From contig JAIOIH010000075.1 of NCBI GenBank assembly GCA_019912395.1, positions 1 to 61,538 of the forward strand: a DNA stretch of 61,538 nucleotides, read 5' to 3'. The position numbers and the translations under genes are program-made. This document shows positions 37,095-46,300 of the stretch, one piece after another. The notes beneath the pieces are model-generated. The model searched no databases. It saw only the letters and a program-made list of their open reading frames with translations, and was not told where the DNA came from. Numbering within the stretch: position 1 is the stretch's first letter; each line of letters starts with the position of its first letter. Source of the DNA: Flavobacteriales bacterium (GTDB lineage: Bacteria > Bacteroidota > Bacteroidia > Flavobacteriales_F > PHOS-HE28).

Positions 37095-38060
37095 ATGAGC
37101 GGAGAGAACAGCGACGTGCGCGCAGTGGAGGAGTTCGGCGCGGATTACCGGAAGTTGAAAGCGGAGATCGGGAAGGTGATCATTGGCCAGGAAAAAGTGG
37201 TGGATGATGTGCTCATCGCCATCTTCAGCAAGGGACATTGCCTGCTGGTGGGCGTTCCGGGACTGGCCAAGACGTTGCTGGTGAATACCGTAGGCGGTGC
37301 GCTGGGTCTTTCATTCAACCGGATCCAGTTCACCCCGGACCTGATGCCCAGCGACATCATCGGTTCCGAGATCCTCGACCAGGACAGGCAGTTCCGTTTT
37401 GTGAAAGGTCCCCTCTTCGCGAACATCATCCTGGCCGATGAGATCAACCGCACACCGCCAAAAACGCAGGCGGCGCTCCTGGAGGCCATGCAGGAGAAAG
37501 CCGTGACCGCAGCGGGCAAAACGTTCGAGTTGCCGGATCCATTCTTCGTGCTCGCAACACAGAACCCCATTGAGCAGGAGGGGACCTACCCCCTTCCGGA
37601 AGCCCAACTGGACCGCTTCATGTTCAACATCTGGGTGGACTACCCGTCCTATCAGGAGGAGTTGGCCGTGGTGAAAGCCACTACCGGCGGCTTGTCGGCC
37701 ACGGTACAGCCGGTGATGAGCCAGGAGCAGATCCTCTTCTACCAAGGCTTGGTGCGGCGCCTGCCCGTGCCGGACAATGTGATGGAATATGCCGTGAAGT
37801 TGGCCACGAGCACTCGACCCGGACTGCCCGGAACGCCGAAGGTGATCCAGGACCATGTGAGCTGGGGGGCAGGGCCCAGAGCCAGTCAGTACCTGGTGAT
37901 CGGGGCTAAATGCCACGCCTTGGCCCGGGGGCGGTACAGCCCGGACATCGAGGATGTGCAAGCCGTCGCGGAACCGATTCTCAGGCATCGATTGGTCCGA
38001 AACTACAAGGCGGAGGCCGAAGGGGTCACCGTGGAGCGGATCATTCGGGAGCTGATGTGA
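37095..38060 (+). CDS. MoxR-family AAA+ ATPase
   Basis: A 321-residue cytoplasmic AAA+ ATPase. Walker A is GVPGLAKT (53-60), Walker B is IILADEINRTPPKTQAALLE, and ATQNPIEQEGTYPLPEAQLD is the MoxR sensor region. MoxR ATPases act as chaperones in cofactor insertion, stress response or surface complex assembly. They are usually followed by DUF58 and von Willebrand A genes, but none follows here; the next gene is a secreted metalloprotease preceded by its own promoter-like box. It lies 22 bp after the surA-like gene and probably belongs to that operon. The frame is open back to 37020, but MSGENSDVRAVEEFGADYRK is a typical family N-terminus. Confidence 0.92.
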   Translation: MSGENSDVRAVEEFGADYRKLKAEIGKVIIGQEKVVDDVLIAIFSKGHCLLVGVPGLAKTLLVNTVGGALGLSFNRIQFTPDLMPSDIIGSEILDQDRQFRFVKGPLFANIILADEINRTPPKTQAALLEAMQEKAVTAAGKTFELPDPFFVLATQNPIEQEGTYPLPEAQLDRFMFNIWVDYPSYQEELAVVKATTGGLSATVQPVMSQEQILFYQGLVRRLPVPDNVMEYAVKLATSTRPGLPGTPKVIQDHVSWGAGPRASQYLVIGAKCHALARGRYSPDIEDVQAVAEPILRHRLVRNYKAEAEGVTVERIIRELM

Positions 38061-38185
38061 GCCTGGGCCGATGGCCATCCCAAGCGGTCCTGGCATTTTA
38101 CAGGTCGGAGGCACTGCTTTTTTTCGCAATTTGCGGGTCCTGAACGGCCTTGCTCCAAGGCCACGACCGAGCATTCGCCCGTGCG

Positions 38186-38193
38186 TATCTTCG
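38186..38193 (+). promoter_or_regulatory. TAnnTTCG promoter-like box before the metalloprotease gene
   Basis: TATCTTCG is a one-mismatch match to TAnnTTTG, 18 bp upstream of the ATG at 38212. No well-spaced TTG is found, so it is a candidate only. The 151-bp gap after moxR also holds a small CCTTGCTCCAAGG palindrome near 38149-38161. Confidence 0.35.
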
Positions 38194-38211
38194 TACTTGC
38201 CCCAATGGACC

Positions 38212-40914
38212 ATGCGTAATAGCCTTCTGTTTCTTGCTCTTTTCGCCTCCGCCGTCACCGCGACCTCCCAAACCGCCAGCTTATGGCATGCCGGCCCGAT
38301 GACCTCCTCGGAACGTGGGGAGCGGTTCATCGTCCCTGAACGGGCGCTGTACCTCCAATTGGATACCACTGGAATGCGTTCCTACTTGATGCAGGCTACC
38401 CGGGGGAGCGTGCTGGACCTGGCCGGTTCCTCGGCTATAGTGGAACTTCCTCTTCCCGATGGGGAGTTCCTGAACTTCCGCTTTCTGGAAACCCCGCTGA
38501 TGCACCCGGATATGGGAGCGCGCTACCCCTACATCCGCACCTATTCGGGCATTGCCGTTGACGATCCGCGGATCAGCCTGAAATTCGACCTCACCCCCAG
38601 TGGTTTCCATGCCATGGTGATGGGTTTGCCCGGAGGGGACGTGTTCATCGATCCCGTGGCCATGGGTAATAGTGTTCAGCACCAGGTGTATTGGAAGCGT
38701 GATCTGCGGCCTTCCCCGGGGAGAAGCTCGATGACCTGTACGTATGACGAAGTGAACGACCTGCCGCACGAGATGGCCCGAACGGCTCAGTGGATCGAGC
38801 AGGCAGGTGATGCCCGTGCCGGTGATTGCCAGTTCCGTACCTATCGACTGGCCTTGGCCTGTACGGGTGATTACGCCAATTTTTTCGGGGCGACCGGAAG
38901 CAACAAGGCACCGGCCATCGCGGCCATGGCCACCTCGCTGAACCGGGTGAACGGGATCTTCGAACGCGATGCCGCATTGACCATGGTGCTCGTGGCCAAC
39001 AACGACCAGCTGGTCTTCACCAACCCCGCCACCGATGGCTATACCAACTATGATGGCGGCACCATGCTCGATGAGAACCAGACGAAATGCGACGCCGTGA
39101 TCGGTAGTTCCAACTACGATATCGGGCACGTGTTCAGTACTGGTGGCGGTGGTGTTGCCTATCTCAATTCACCCTGCATGGGATATAAAGCCGGCGGTGT
39201 TACCGGGCGATCATCCCCTGTTGGAGATCCTTTCGACATTGACTATGTCGCGCATGAGATGGGCCATCAGTATGGCGGCAACCATACGCAGAACAACAAT
39301 TGCAATCGGGCCGGTTCTGCGGCCGTGGAGGTGGGCAGCGGCATCACCATCATGGGCTATGCCGGCGTTTGTGCACCGGACGTGGAACCCCACAGCATCG
39401 CCATGTTCGGAGGATACAGCCTACAGGAGATCCATGCCAACATCACCACGGGCAACAGCAGTACCTGTCCGCAAACGGTGGCGTTGATCAACTCGCCGCC
39501 GACGGTGAGCGCAGGGTCGGACCGCACGATCCCGCGCAATACACCCTTTGTGCTTTCCGCCGTGGCGTCCGACCCTGATGCCGGTGACCTCCTTACCTAC
39601 AGCTGGGAACAAATGGACTCGCAGTCCTCCACACAACCTCCTTCCGCGAACAGCAACAGGGGGCCCAACTTCCGGCCTTGGCTTCCCGTGCCCGAGCCCC
39701 AGCGCTGGTTCCCCAAGCTTTCCACCGTGGCCTCAGGTACCAACCCCACCCCGAACTGGGAGGTGCTGGCGAATGTCGCCCGGACCTATTCCTTCAGGGT
39801 TACCGTGCGTGACAATGCCGCTGGAGGTGGGTGCAACGTGCAGGACAACGTGACCATCACCGTAAGCGGCACCACCGGACCGTTCCTGGTCACTCAGCCC
39901 AATACGGCCGTCACTTGGGCGGGTGGTAGTGCCCAAACGGTCACTTGGGACCCCGCCGGCACGTCCGGATCACCCGTGAACTGCGCGAACGTGGATATTC
40001 TGTTGAGCGTGGACGGTGGCCTTACGTACCCCTACACGCTGGCCACTGCGACCCCGAACGACGGGAGCCACTCGGTGACCCTGCCGAACACGGCGACCAC
40101 GAACGCCCGCGTGATGGTGCGTGCGAACGGCAATGTCTTTTACGACATGAGTGATCAGGACTTCACCATCACGGCACCCGAACAGGTGTTGGTGAATGCG
40201 AAGGTCTGGTTGGAAGGTCCCTTTTCCGGAGGTCAGATGAACGACGACCTGCGTATCGCGGGGTTGATTCCAACCTCCGAACCCTATACGGCCCTAGGGT
40301 TCACGCAGGTCGGCAACGGGGGCGGCGAAAGTTGCGCCCCTTCGGTACTGAACGCAACAGGCGCGAACGCCATCGTGGACTGGGTCCGATTGGAGCTACG
40401 CGCAGCCGGGTCCTCATCCGCGATCGTAGCCACACGTCAAGCCCTGCTTCAACGGGATGGTGATATCGTGGATGTGGACGGCACTTCCCCTGTCGCCTTC
40501 GTGGTCCCGGCAGGAAATTATCATGTCGCGGTCAGGCATAGGAACCACTTGGGCTGTATGACGGTAAATGCGATATCCATGGGGGCTGTAGCAACGACCG
40601 TGGACCTTGCCGCTCCGGCAACCGCCACTTTTGGTACGGATGCGCGGAAATCCCTGAATGGGGAGCGACTACTTTGGATGGGAAATGCACATGTTGACAA
40701 TAAGCTCAGTTACACTGGAGCCCAGAACGATCGGGACCCGATCATAAATCGGATAGGAACCGATCCCACCATAAGCATGCCCGGCTACTATACGGAGGAT
40801 TGCAACATGGACGGTGTTGTCCGCTATACCGGGTCGCTCAATGACCGTGATCCGATCCTCGTTAACTTGGGCGGGTCCATACCGACCACCATCCGCCTGG
40901 AACAGTTGCCGTGA
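38212..40914 (+). CDS. Secreted M12B/reprolysin-like zinc metalloprotease with C-terminal dockerin-like EQLP module
   Basis: A 900-residue secreted protein (signal MRNSLLFLALFASAVTATSQ). A propeptide-like beta region (~20-210) precedes the metzincin domain. The zinc site HExxHxxGxxH is HEMGHQYGGNH at 348-358, followed by the Met-turn region TIMGYAG. Beta-sandwich modules follow, first RTIPRNTPFVLSAVASDPDA, then a PKD-like region with VTWAGGSAQTVTWDPAGTSG. The last ~240 residues (from ~40185) are a module shared with the next protein. It contains YHVAVRHRNHLG and two tandem dockerin-like motifs beginning at 40681 (GNAHVDNKLSYTGAQNDRDP) and 40795 (EDCNMDGVVRYTGSLNDRDP), and ends RLEQLP. No type A or B T9SS sorting domain is present. 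The start is the ATG before the signal peptide; the frame is open to 38071. Confidence 0.87.
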   Translation: MRNSLLFLALFASAVTATSQTASLWHAGPMTSSERGERFIVPERALYLQLDTTGMRSYLMQATRGSVLDLAGSSAIVELPLPDGEFLNFRFLETPLMHPDMGARYPYIRTYSGIAVDDPRISLKFDLTPSGFHAMVMGLPGGDVFIDPVAMGNSVQHQVYWKRDLRPSPGRSSMTCTYDEVNDLPHEMARTAQWIEQAGDARAGDCQFRTYRLALACTGDYANFFGATGSNKAPAIAAMATSLNRVNGIFERDAALTMVLVANNDQLVFTNPATDGYTNYDGGTMLDENQTKCDAVIGSSNYDIGHVFSTGGGGVAYLNSPCMGYKAGGVTGRSSPVGDPFDIDYVAHEMGHQYGGNHTQNNNCNRAGSAAVEVGSGITIMGYAGVCAPDVEPHSIAMFGGYSLQEIHANITTGNSSTCPQTVALINSPPTVSAGSDRTIPRNTPFVLSAVASDPDAGDLLTYSWEQMDSQSSTQPPSANSNRGPNFRPWLPVPEPQRWFPKLSTVASGTNPTPNWEVLANVARTYSFRVTVRDNAAGGGCNVQDNVTITVSGTTGPFLVTQPNTAVTWAGGSAQTVTWDPAGTSGSPVNCANVDILLSVDGGLTYPYTLATATPNDGSHSVTLPNTATTNARVMVRANGNVFYDMSDQDFTITAPEQVLVNAKVWLEGPFSGGQMNDDLRIAGLIPTSEPYTALGFTQVGNGGGESCAPSVLNATGANAIVDWVRLELRAAGSSSAIVATRQALLQRDGDIVDVDGTSPVAFVVPAGNYHVAVRHRNHLGCMTVNAISMGAVATTVDLAAPATATFGTDARKSLNGERLLWMGNAHVDNKLSYTGAQNDRDPIINRIGTDPTISMPGYYTEDCNMDGVVRYTGSLNDRDPILVNLGGSIPTTIRLEQLP

Positions 40915-40999
40915 CCTGTTCTTCGCTCCTTTGTCAAGCGCGAATTCTCGATGGACTTCGTTTTATTGCCGCCTAATCGTGCAATAGCTTCGCTGAAGG

Positions 41000-41030
41000 T
41001 TGACCGGGCTCAGCATTAGGTGTAGGTTTG
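41000..41030 (+). promoter_or_regulatory. Promoter TTG-N20-TAGGTTTG before the FG-GAP protein gene
   Basis: TTG at 41000-41002 and TAGGTTTG at 41023-41030 are separated by exactly 20 bp. This is a full match to the Bacteroidota promoter pattern (TTG near -33, TAnnTTTG near -7). The start codon at 41054 is 23 bp further downstream, giving a short leader. Confidence 0.75.
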
Positions 41031-41053
41031 CATTTCCACATTTCATTGAACGC

Positions 41054-43261
41054 ATGAAACGATCACGTACCCTGCTTGCCCTTCTCGTGCTTGCACCGGC
41101 TGTAGCCTTCGGGCAAACGTTCACATTGAGCACGGGCATCCTTTCCGATCAAAGTGCACATTCCGGGGGGTGCGTGGGCATCGCTGATATGGACGGCGAT
41201 GGCTACGACGATCTGATCCTGTTGGACCAGAGCAAGAACCTCTATATCGACTATCAAGGAGCGAATGGCACCTTCACCTCTTTCTACATGGGGCAGGCCT
41301 CTTCATCCTCACAATGGGGCATGGCCGCAGGGGACGTGGACAATGACGGGCATAAGGACTTCTTCAGCGGCGGAAATGGCGATGGTGTCCATTTCCTGAG
41401 GATGAGCGGAAGGGGAGCGGGGTCATGGAGCAACTTGAACAATGGAAGCATTTTCATGCAATGCGCCAACATGGCCGACATCAACAATGATGGTTGGCTG
41501 GACGCCTTCGGTTGCCACGACAACGCGGCACCCAAGATCTGGATGAATGATGGCGCGGGCAACCTGTCCTACAACGACTATATCGATTTCGCCACCAACC
41601 CGTCCAGCGATGCGAGCGGCAATTACGGCAGTGTGTTCATCGACTTCGACAATGACGGGGACCTGGACTTTTTCATTGCCCATTGCAGGCAGGGCGTCAA
41701 CAACCCCGCCGACCCCCGTAGATGGAACCGCCTGTTCGTCAATGATGGAACCAACCATTATACCGACCAAGCGTTGACCTACGGCGTTCAGAACCGGGAG
41801 CAGTCCTGGACCACCGACTTTGGCGACATTGACAATGATGGCGATCTGGACATGGTGGTAACCAACCACAGTCGCAGCATGCAGCTGTTCCTGAACGACG
41901 GCACAGGGCATTACACGGAGGCCACTACTGGAAGTGGATTGGAAGTGACTGCGGCTTTCCTGCAGTCCAAGTTCGAGGACCTGGACAACGACGGATTCCT
42001 GGACCTGATCACCAGCGGAAACCTGGGCGGCAGTGCGGAGTTCTACTTTCATGGCAACGGTGATGGCACCTTCACCCAAATGCCGAACATGCTGCCCGAA
42101 CCGTCCTCGCGCAACCTCCACACCTTCGCATTGGGGGACATGAACCACGACGGCTTCATTGATGTGTACGCGGGCTATGGTTCGGGTTATATCAGCCCCA
42201 GCAGCAGTCGGCGCGACGAGCTGTACCTGAACGACGGGAACAGCAACCACTTCCTGAACTTCAACTTGGAGGGCGTAGCCAGCAACCGCGATGGCGTGGG
42301 GGCACGGGTCACCTTGTACGGGGCTTGGGGAACGCAGATCCGTGAAGTGCGAGCCGGGGAAAGCTATGGCATCGTCTGTTCGTTCACCTGCCACTTCGGA
42401 ATGGGAGCAAGCACGATGGCGGATTCCGCCATCGTGCGTTGGCCCTCTGGCACGGTCGATAAGTACTACGGTCTGGAGGCCGATCAATGGATCACGGTGG
42501 AAGAGGGCGAGACGCGCACCTCGATGGTGGCGGCCAAGGTGCTATTGGACGGCCCCTACGTGCAAGCCACCGGGCTGATGAGCGACAATTTGCGCACCTT
42601 GGGCTTGATACCCGGCTTGGACCCCTATACGACCCAGATGGGTTTCGTGGCCATCGATAACGGTGTTTCTCAACGCATGATCCCCGGTGTGATGGCAACA
42701 ACGGGTTCCAATGCCATTGTGGATTGGGTCTGGTTGGAGCTGCGGTCCGCGGCAAACTCGGCCAATGTGGTAGCGGCCCGTGCGGCACTGGTGCAGCGGG
42801 ATGGCGATGTGGTGGACCTGGACGGAAAGAGTCCCGTGAGCATGTACGCCCCGAACGGCTCATACCACTTGGCCGTGAGGCATCGGAACCATTTGGGCGT
42901 GATGACGGCGAACAACTACACCTTGAACGGCACGGCCACCTCCATTGATCTCAGGTCTCCTTCCACGGCAACATGGGGAACCAATGCCAGGAAATCGGTG
43001 GGGTCCACCCGCACGTTGTGGTCCGGAGAGGTCCATGTGGATGGGAAGGTGAAGTTCACCGGTGCGGCCAACGATCGTGACGCAGTGGTGGTCGCCATGG
43101 GTGGAATGATACCGACAGCTACCGTCGCGGGATACCTCGCGGCAGACGTGAACCTGGACGGATCGGTGAAGTTGACCGGACCAGCGAACGATAGAGATCC
43201 CATCCTGCTGAACGTCGGTGGGACTTCGCCAACGGTGGTGGTGGTGGAGCAACTCCCTTGA
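41054..43261 (+). CDS. Secreted FG-GAP/VCBS repeat protein with ASPIC/UnbV domain and dockerin-like EQLP module
   Basis: A 735-residue protein with signal MKRSRTLLALLVLAPAVAFG, then Q. Residues ~20-400 are FG-GAP/VCBS repeats with calcium-loop patterns such as DMDGDGYDDLILLD, DVDNDGHKDFF, DINNDGWLDAFG, DFDNDGDLDFFI and DLDNDGFLDLI, which form a beta-propeller. An ASPIC/UnbV-type segment follows (NRDGVGARVTLYGAWGTQIR, then CHFGMG and VRWPSG), as in CRTAC1-like proteins. From ~42524 to the end it carries the module shared with the preceding metalloprotease, with two dockerin-like motifs at 43025 (GEVHVDGKVKFTGAANDRD) and 43142 (ADVNLDGSVKLTGPANDRDP), and ends VVEQLP. The true start is the ATG at 41054; upstream in-frame TTG at 41000 is part of the promoter. 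Confidence 0.88.
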   Translation: MKRSRTLLALLVLAPAVAFGQTFTLSTGILSDQSAHSGGCVGIADMDGDGYDDLILLDQSKNLYIDYQGANGTFTSFYMGQASSSSQWGMAAGDVDNDGHKDFFSGGNGDGVHFLRMSGRGAGSWSNLNNGSIFMQCANMADINNDGWLDAFGCHDNAAPKIWMNDGAGNLSYNDYIDFATNPSSDASGNYGSVFIDFDNDGDLDFFIAHCRQGVNNPADPRRWNRLFVNDGTNHYTDQALTYGVQNREQSWTTDFGDIDNDGDLDMVVTNHSRSMQLFLNDGTGHYTEATTGSGLEVTAAFLQSKFEDLDNDGFLDLITSGNLGGSAEFYFHGNGDGTFTQMPNMLPEPSSRNLHTFALGDMNHDGFIDVYAGYGSGYISPSSSRRDELYLNDGNSNHFLNFNLEGVASNRDGVGARVTLYGAWGTQIREVRAGESYGIVCSFTCHFGMGASTMADSAIVRWPSGTVDKYYGLEADQWITVEEGETRTSMVAAKVLLDGPYVQATGLMSDNLRTLGLIPGLDPYTTQMGFVAIDNGVSQRMIPGVMATTGSNAIVDWVWLELRSAANSANVVAARAALVQRDGDVVDLDGKSPVSMYAPNGSYHLAVRHRNHLGVMTANNYTLNGTATSIDLRSPSTATWGTNARKSVGSTRTLWSGEVHVDGKVKFTGAANDRDAVVVAMGGMIPTATVAGYLAADVNLDGSVKLTGPANDRDPILLNVGGTSPTVVVVEQLP

Positions 43262-43314
43262 CCACCGCTGCCTTGACCTGAACCGACCTGCTTGATCCTT
43301 GCATCCAATCCACT

Positions 43315-46300
43315 ATGCTGATGGCATCTGCCCGACTTCTCCTGACCAAACAACTCATTCGCATCGGCTTCTTCAGTGCCATGCTCCTTGCAGTGGCGCT
43401 GCCAGCCTCCGCGCAAAGCGATGTGATCCCCTCGTCCGTAGATATTCGATTGGTGCAAGGCTCCACTGCGGATGATCTCCTGGTGCAGGTGAAGTTGAAC
43501 AGTACTGCGTCTTTCGGCGGGATCTTCAGCGCGTTGACCGTCACGATCCGCTATGATGCGGCTTCCGGAGCGTCCCTGGGTGCGGGAACCAGCTTTTGCA
43601 ACGCATGGAGCGCCTTCACCCCTTCGCCTGTGGTCACGGACAACGGCATGGCCTATCGGACGTACAATGGTTTCGGCATCAACCGATTGGAAGACCCTCC
43701 CTTCGACGGCGGTTGCGGGGTCAGCATTCCGGCGGGTACCTGGTTCACCATTACGACCATCCCGGTGAGCGGTGGTTCCTGCACTGCGTTCACGATGGGC
43801 AACGATGCCTATACGGGTGCCGAGAACCGGGATTACTACATCTCCATGGCGGGAACTGATGTCACCGGCCTGGTGACGGGCGGTCCTGTGAATGGGGGCA
43901 ATTGTCTTCCCGATTGCCTTGGTGTTATTGGGGGTACGGCACTTCCGGGCACGGCTTGCGATGATGGCGATCCAGGCACCACGAATGATACGTGGAGTGC
44001 TGGTTGTGAATGCGCCGGCACGCCCATTTGTATCCCTCCGGCGATAACCGGCACCACAAGCAATTCACCCCTCTGTTCGTCCTCTTCGCTCAACTTGGGC
44101 GTCACCGCCAGTGGTACCGGTCCGTTGAGCTATGCATGGACGGGAACGGGCACTTTCAGTCCGAATGCGTCCTCCCAGAACGTTACCGTTTCAGGAGCGG
44201 CTTCGGGCAACTATCAGGTGGTGGTGACGAATGCTTGCGGCACGGCTTCTTCCAGTGTTCCTGTTGTGGTGAACACGGCCCCCTCGGCGACGATCTCCTA
44301 TAGTGGCTCACCCTTCTGCACTTCGGGCGGCACGGCGAGCGTGACGCGCACGGGCAGTGCTGGCGGCACCTATAGCGCCACCCCTGCTGGCTTGTCGATC
44401 AGCTCGAGCACGGGCGCGATCACCTTGGGAACGAGCAGTGCGGGCACGTACACGGTGACCTACAGCATCGCTGCCTCCGGCGGATGCACGGCGTTCAGCA
44501 CCACGGCCTCGGTGGTGATCGGCGCGGCCCCCTCGGCGACGATCTCCTACAGCGGTTCACCCTTCTGCACCTCGGGCGGCACGGCGAACGTAACGCGCAC
44601 GGGCACCACGGGCGGCACGTACAGCGCAACACCTTCGGGCCTTTCGATCAGCTCCAGCACGGGTGCGATCACCTTGGGAACGAGCAGTGCGGGCACGTAC
44701 ACGGTGACCTACAGCATCGCTGCCTCCGGCGGATGCACGGCGTTCAGCACCACGGCCTCTGTGGTGATCGGCACGGCCCCCTCTGCGACGATCTCCTACA
44801 GCGGTTCACCCTTCTGCACTTCGGGCGGCACGGCGAGCGTGACGCGCACGGGCAGCACGGGCGGCACGTACAGTGCAACACCCTCAGGCCTTTCGATCAG
44901 CTCCAGCACGGGTGCGATCACCTTGGGAACGAGCAGTGCGGGCACGTACACGGTGACGTACAGCATCGCGGCATCGGGTGGATGCGCGGCGTTCAGTACC
45001 ACGGCCTCGGTGGTGATCGGCGCGGCCCCCTCGGCGACGATCTCCTACAGCGGCTCACCCTTCTGCACCTCGGGCGGCACGGCGAACGTGACGCGCACGG
45101 GCAGCACGGGCGGCACGTACAGTGCAACACCCTCAGGCCTTTCGATCAGCTCCAGCACGGGTGCGATCACCTTGGGTTCGAGCAACGCAGGCACGTACAC
45201 GGTGACGTACAGCATCGCTGCCTCGGGAGGATGCGCGGCGTTCAGCACCACGGCGGCTGTCGTGGTCAATGCCGCTCCAACTGCAACCATCTCCTATACG
45301 GAAGCTCCGTATTGCACTTCAGGCGGTACGGCAGCTGTGACACGCACCGGGAATACCGGCGGGACCTATAGTGCCACACCTGCCGGACTGGTCATCGATC
45401 CCAACAGTGGCACGGTCAACCTGGGCACGAGCGTTGCTGCTTCGTACACGGTCACCTATTCGATCGCAGCTTCAGGCGGGTGTTCCACGTTCAGCACCAC
45501 GGCAGTGATCGTGATCGGTCAGGCACCAACAGCCTCGATCGCATACCCCGGTTCGCCATACTGTACCTCGGGTACCACGGCCACCGTATCCTTGACGGGC
45601 GCAGGTGGAGGAAGCTTCACAGCGGCCCCGGCCGGACTGGCGATCAACGCGGGGTCCGGAACCGTCGACCTGGGTGCAAGCGCGATCGGGACCTATACGG
45701 TCACGTATTCCATCGCGCCCAATGGAGGCTGTGCCGCTTATTCCACCACGGCCCAAATTTCGATCGGTGCGGCACCTTCGGCGAGCATTGTGTACAGCGG
45801 TTCGCCCTACTGCTCGTCGCTGGGGCAGGCGGATGTGACCCGCACCGGTTCCTCGGGTGGCGTGTTCAGCGCCACGCCTGTCGGCCTGGTGATCGACGAC
45901 GCGACGGGTAGCATCAACCTGTCGGCCAGTACAGCGGGCAACTATACGGTGACATACGCCATTGCGGCTGCGGGAGGATGCTCCGCGTTCAGTACCACCA
46001 CCCCGGTGTCCATCGGTGCCGCACCTTCCGCAACGATCTCCTACCTCGGTTCACCGTATTGCACTTCCGGAGGCAGCGCGAGCGTCACGCGCACGGGCAC
46101 CCCGGGCGGATCCTTCAGCGCTACCCCTGCCGGGCTGTCCATCAACTCGGTGTCGGGTACCATCGATCCGGGCAATAGCACGGCAGGAACATACACGGTC
46201 ACCTATGCCATTGCTGCGGGAGGCGGTTGCACGGCGTACAGCACCACGGCCGATGTAGTGATCGATCAGGCACCGTCCGCCGGTATCTTCTATGGCGGTT

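Noticed and set aside
43294-43301. Promoter box GATCCTTG before the 1997-aa gene
   Set aside because: Only a partial match to TAnnTTTG and an 18-bp spacing to TTG; not strong enough to list as a feature.
44484-45371. Long His/Arg/Gly-rich frame inside the repeat region
   Set aside because: It is a shifted frame of the tandem repeats, which keep all frames open by periodicity; the composition is unnatural and there is no start or signal.
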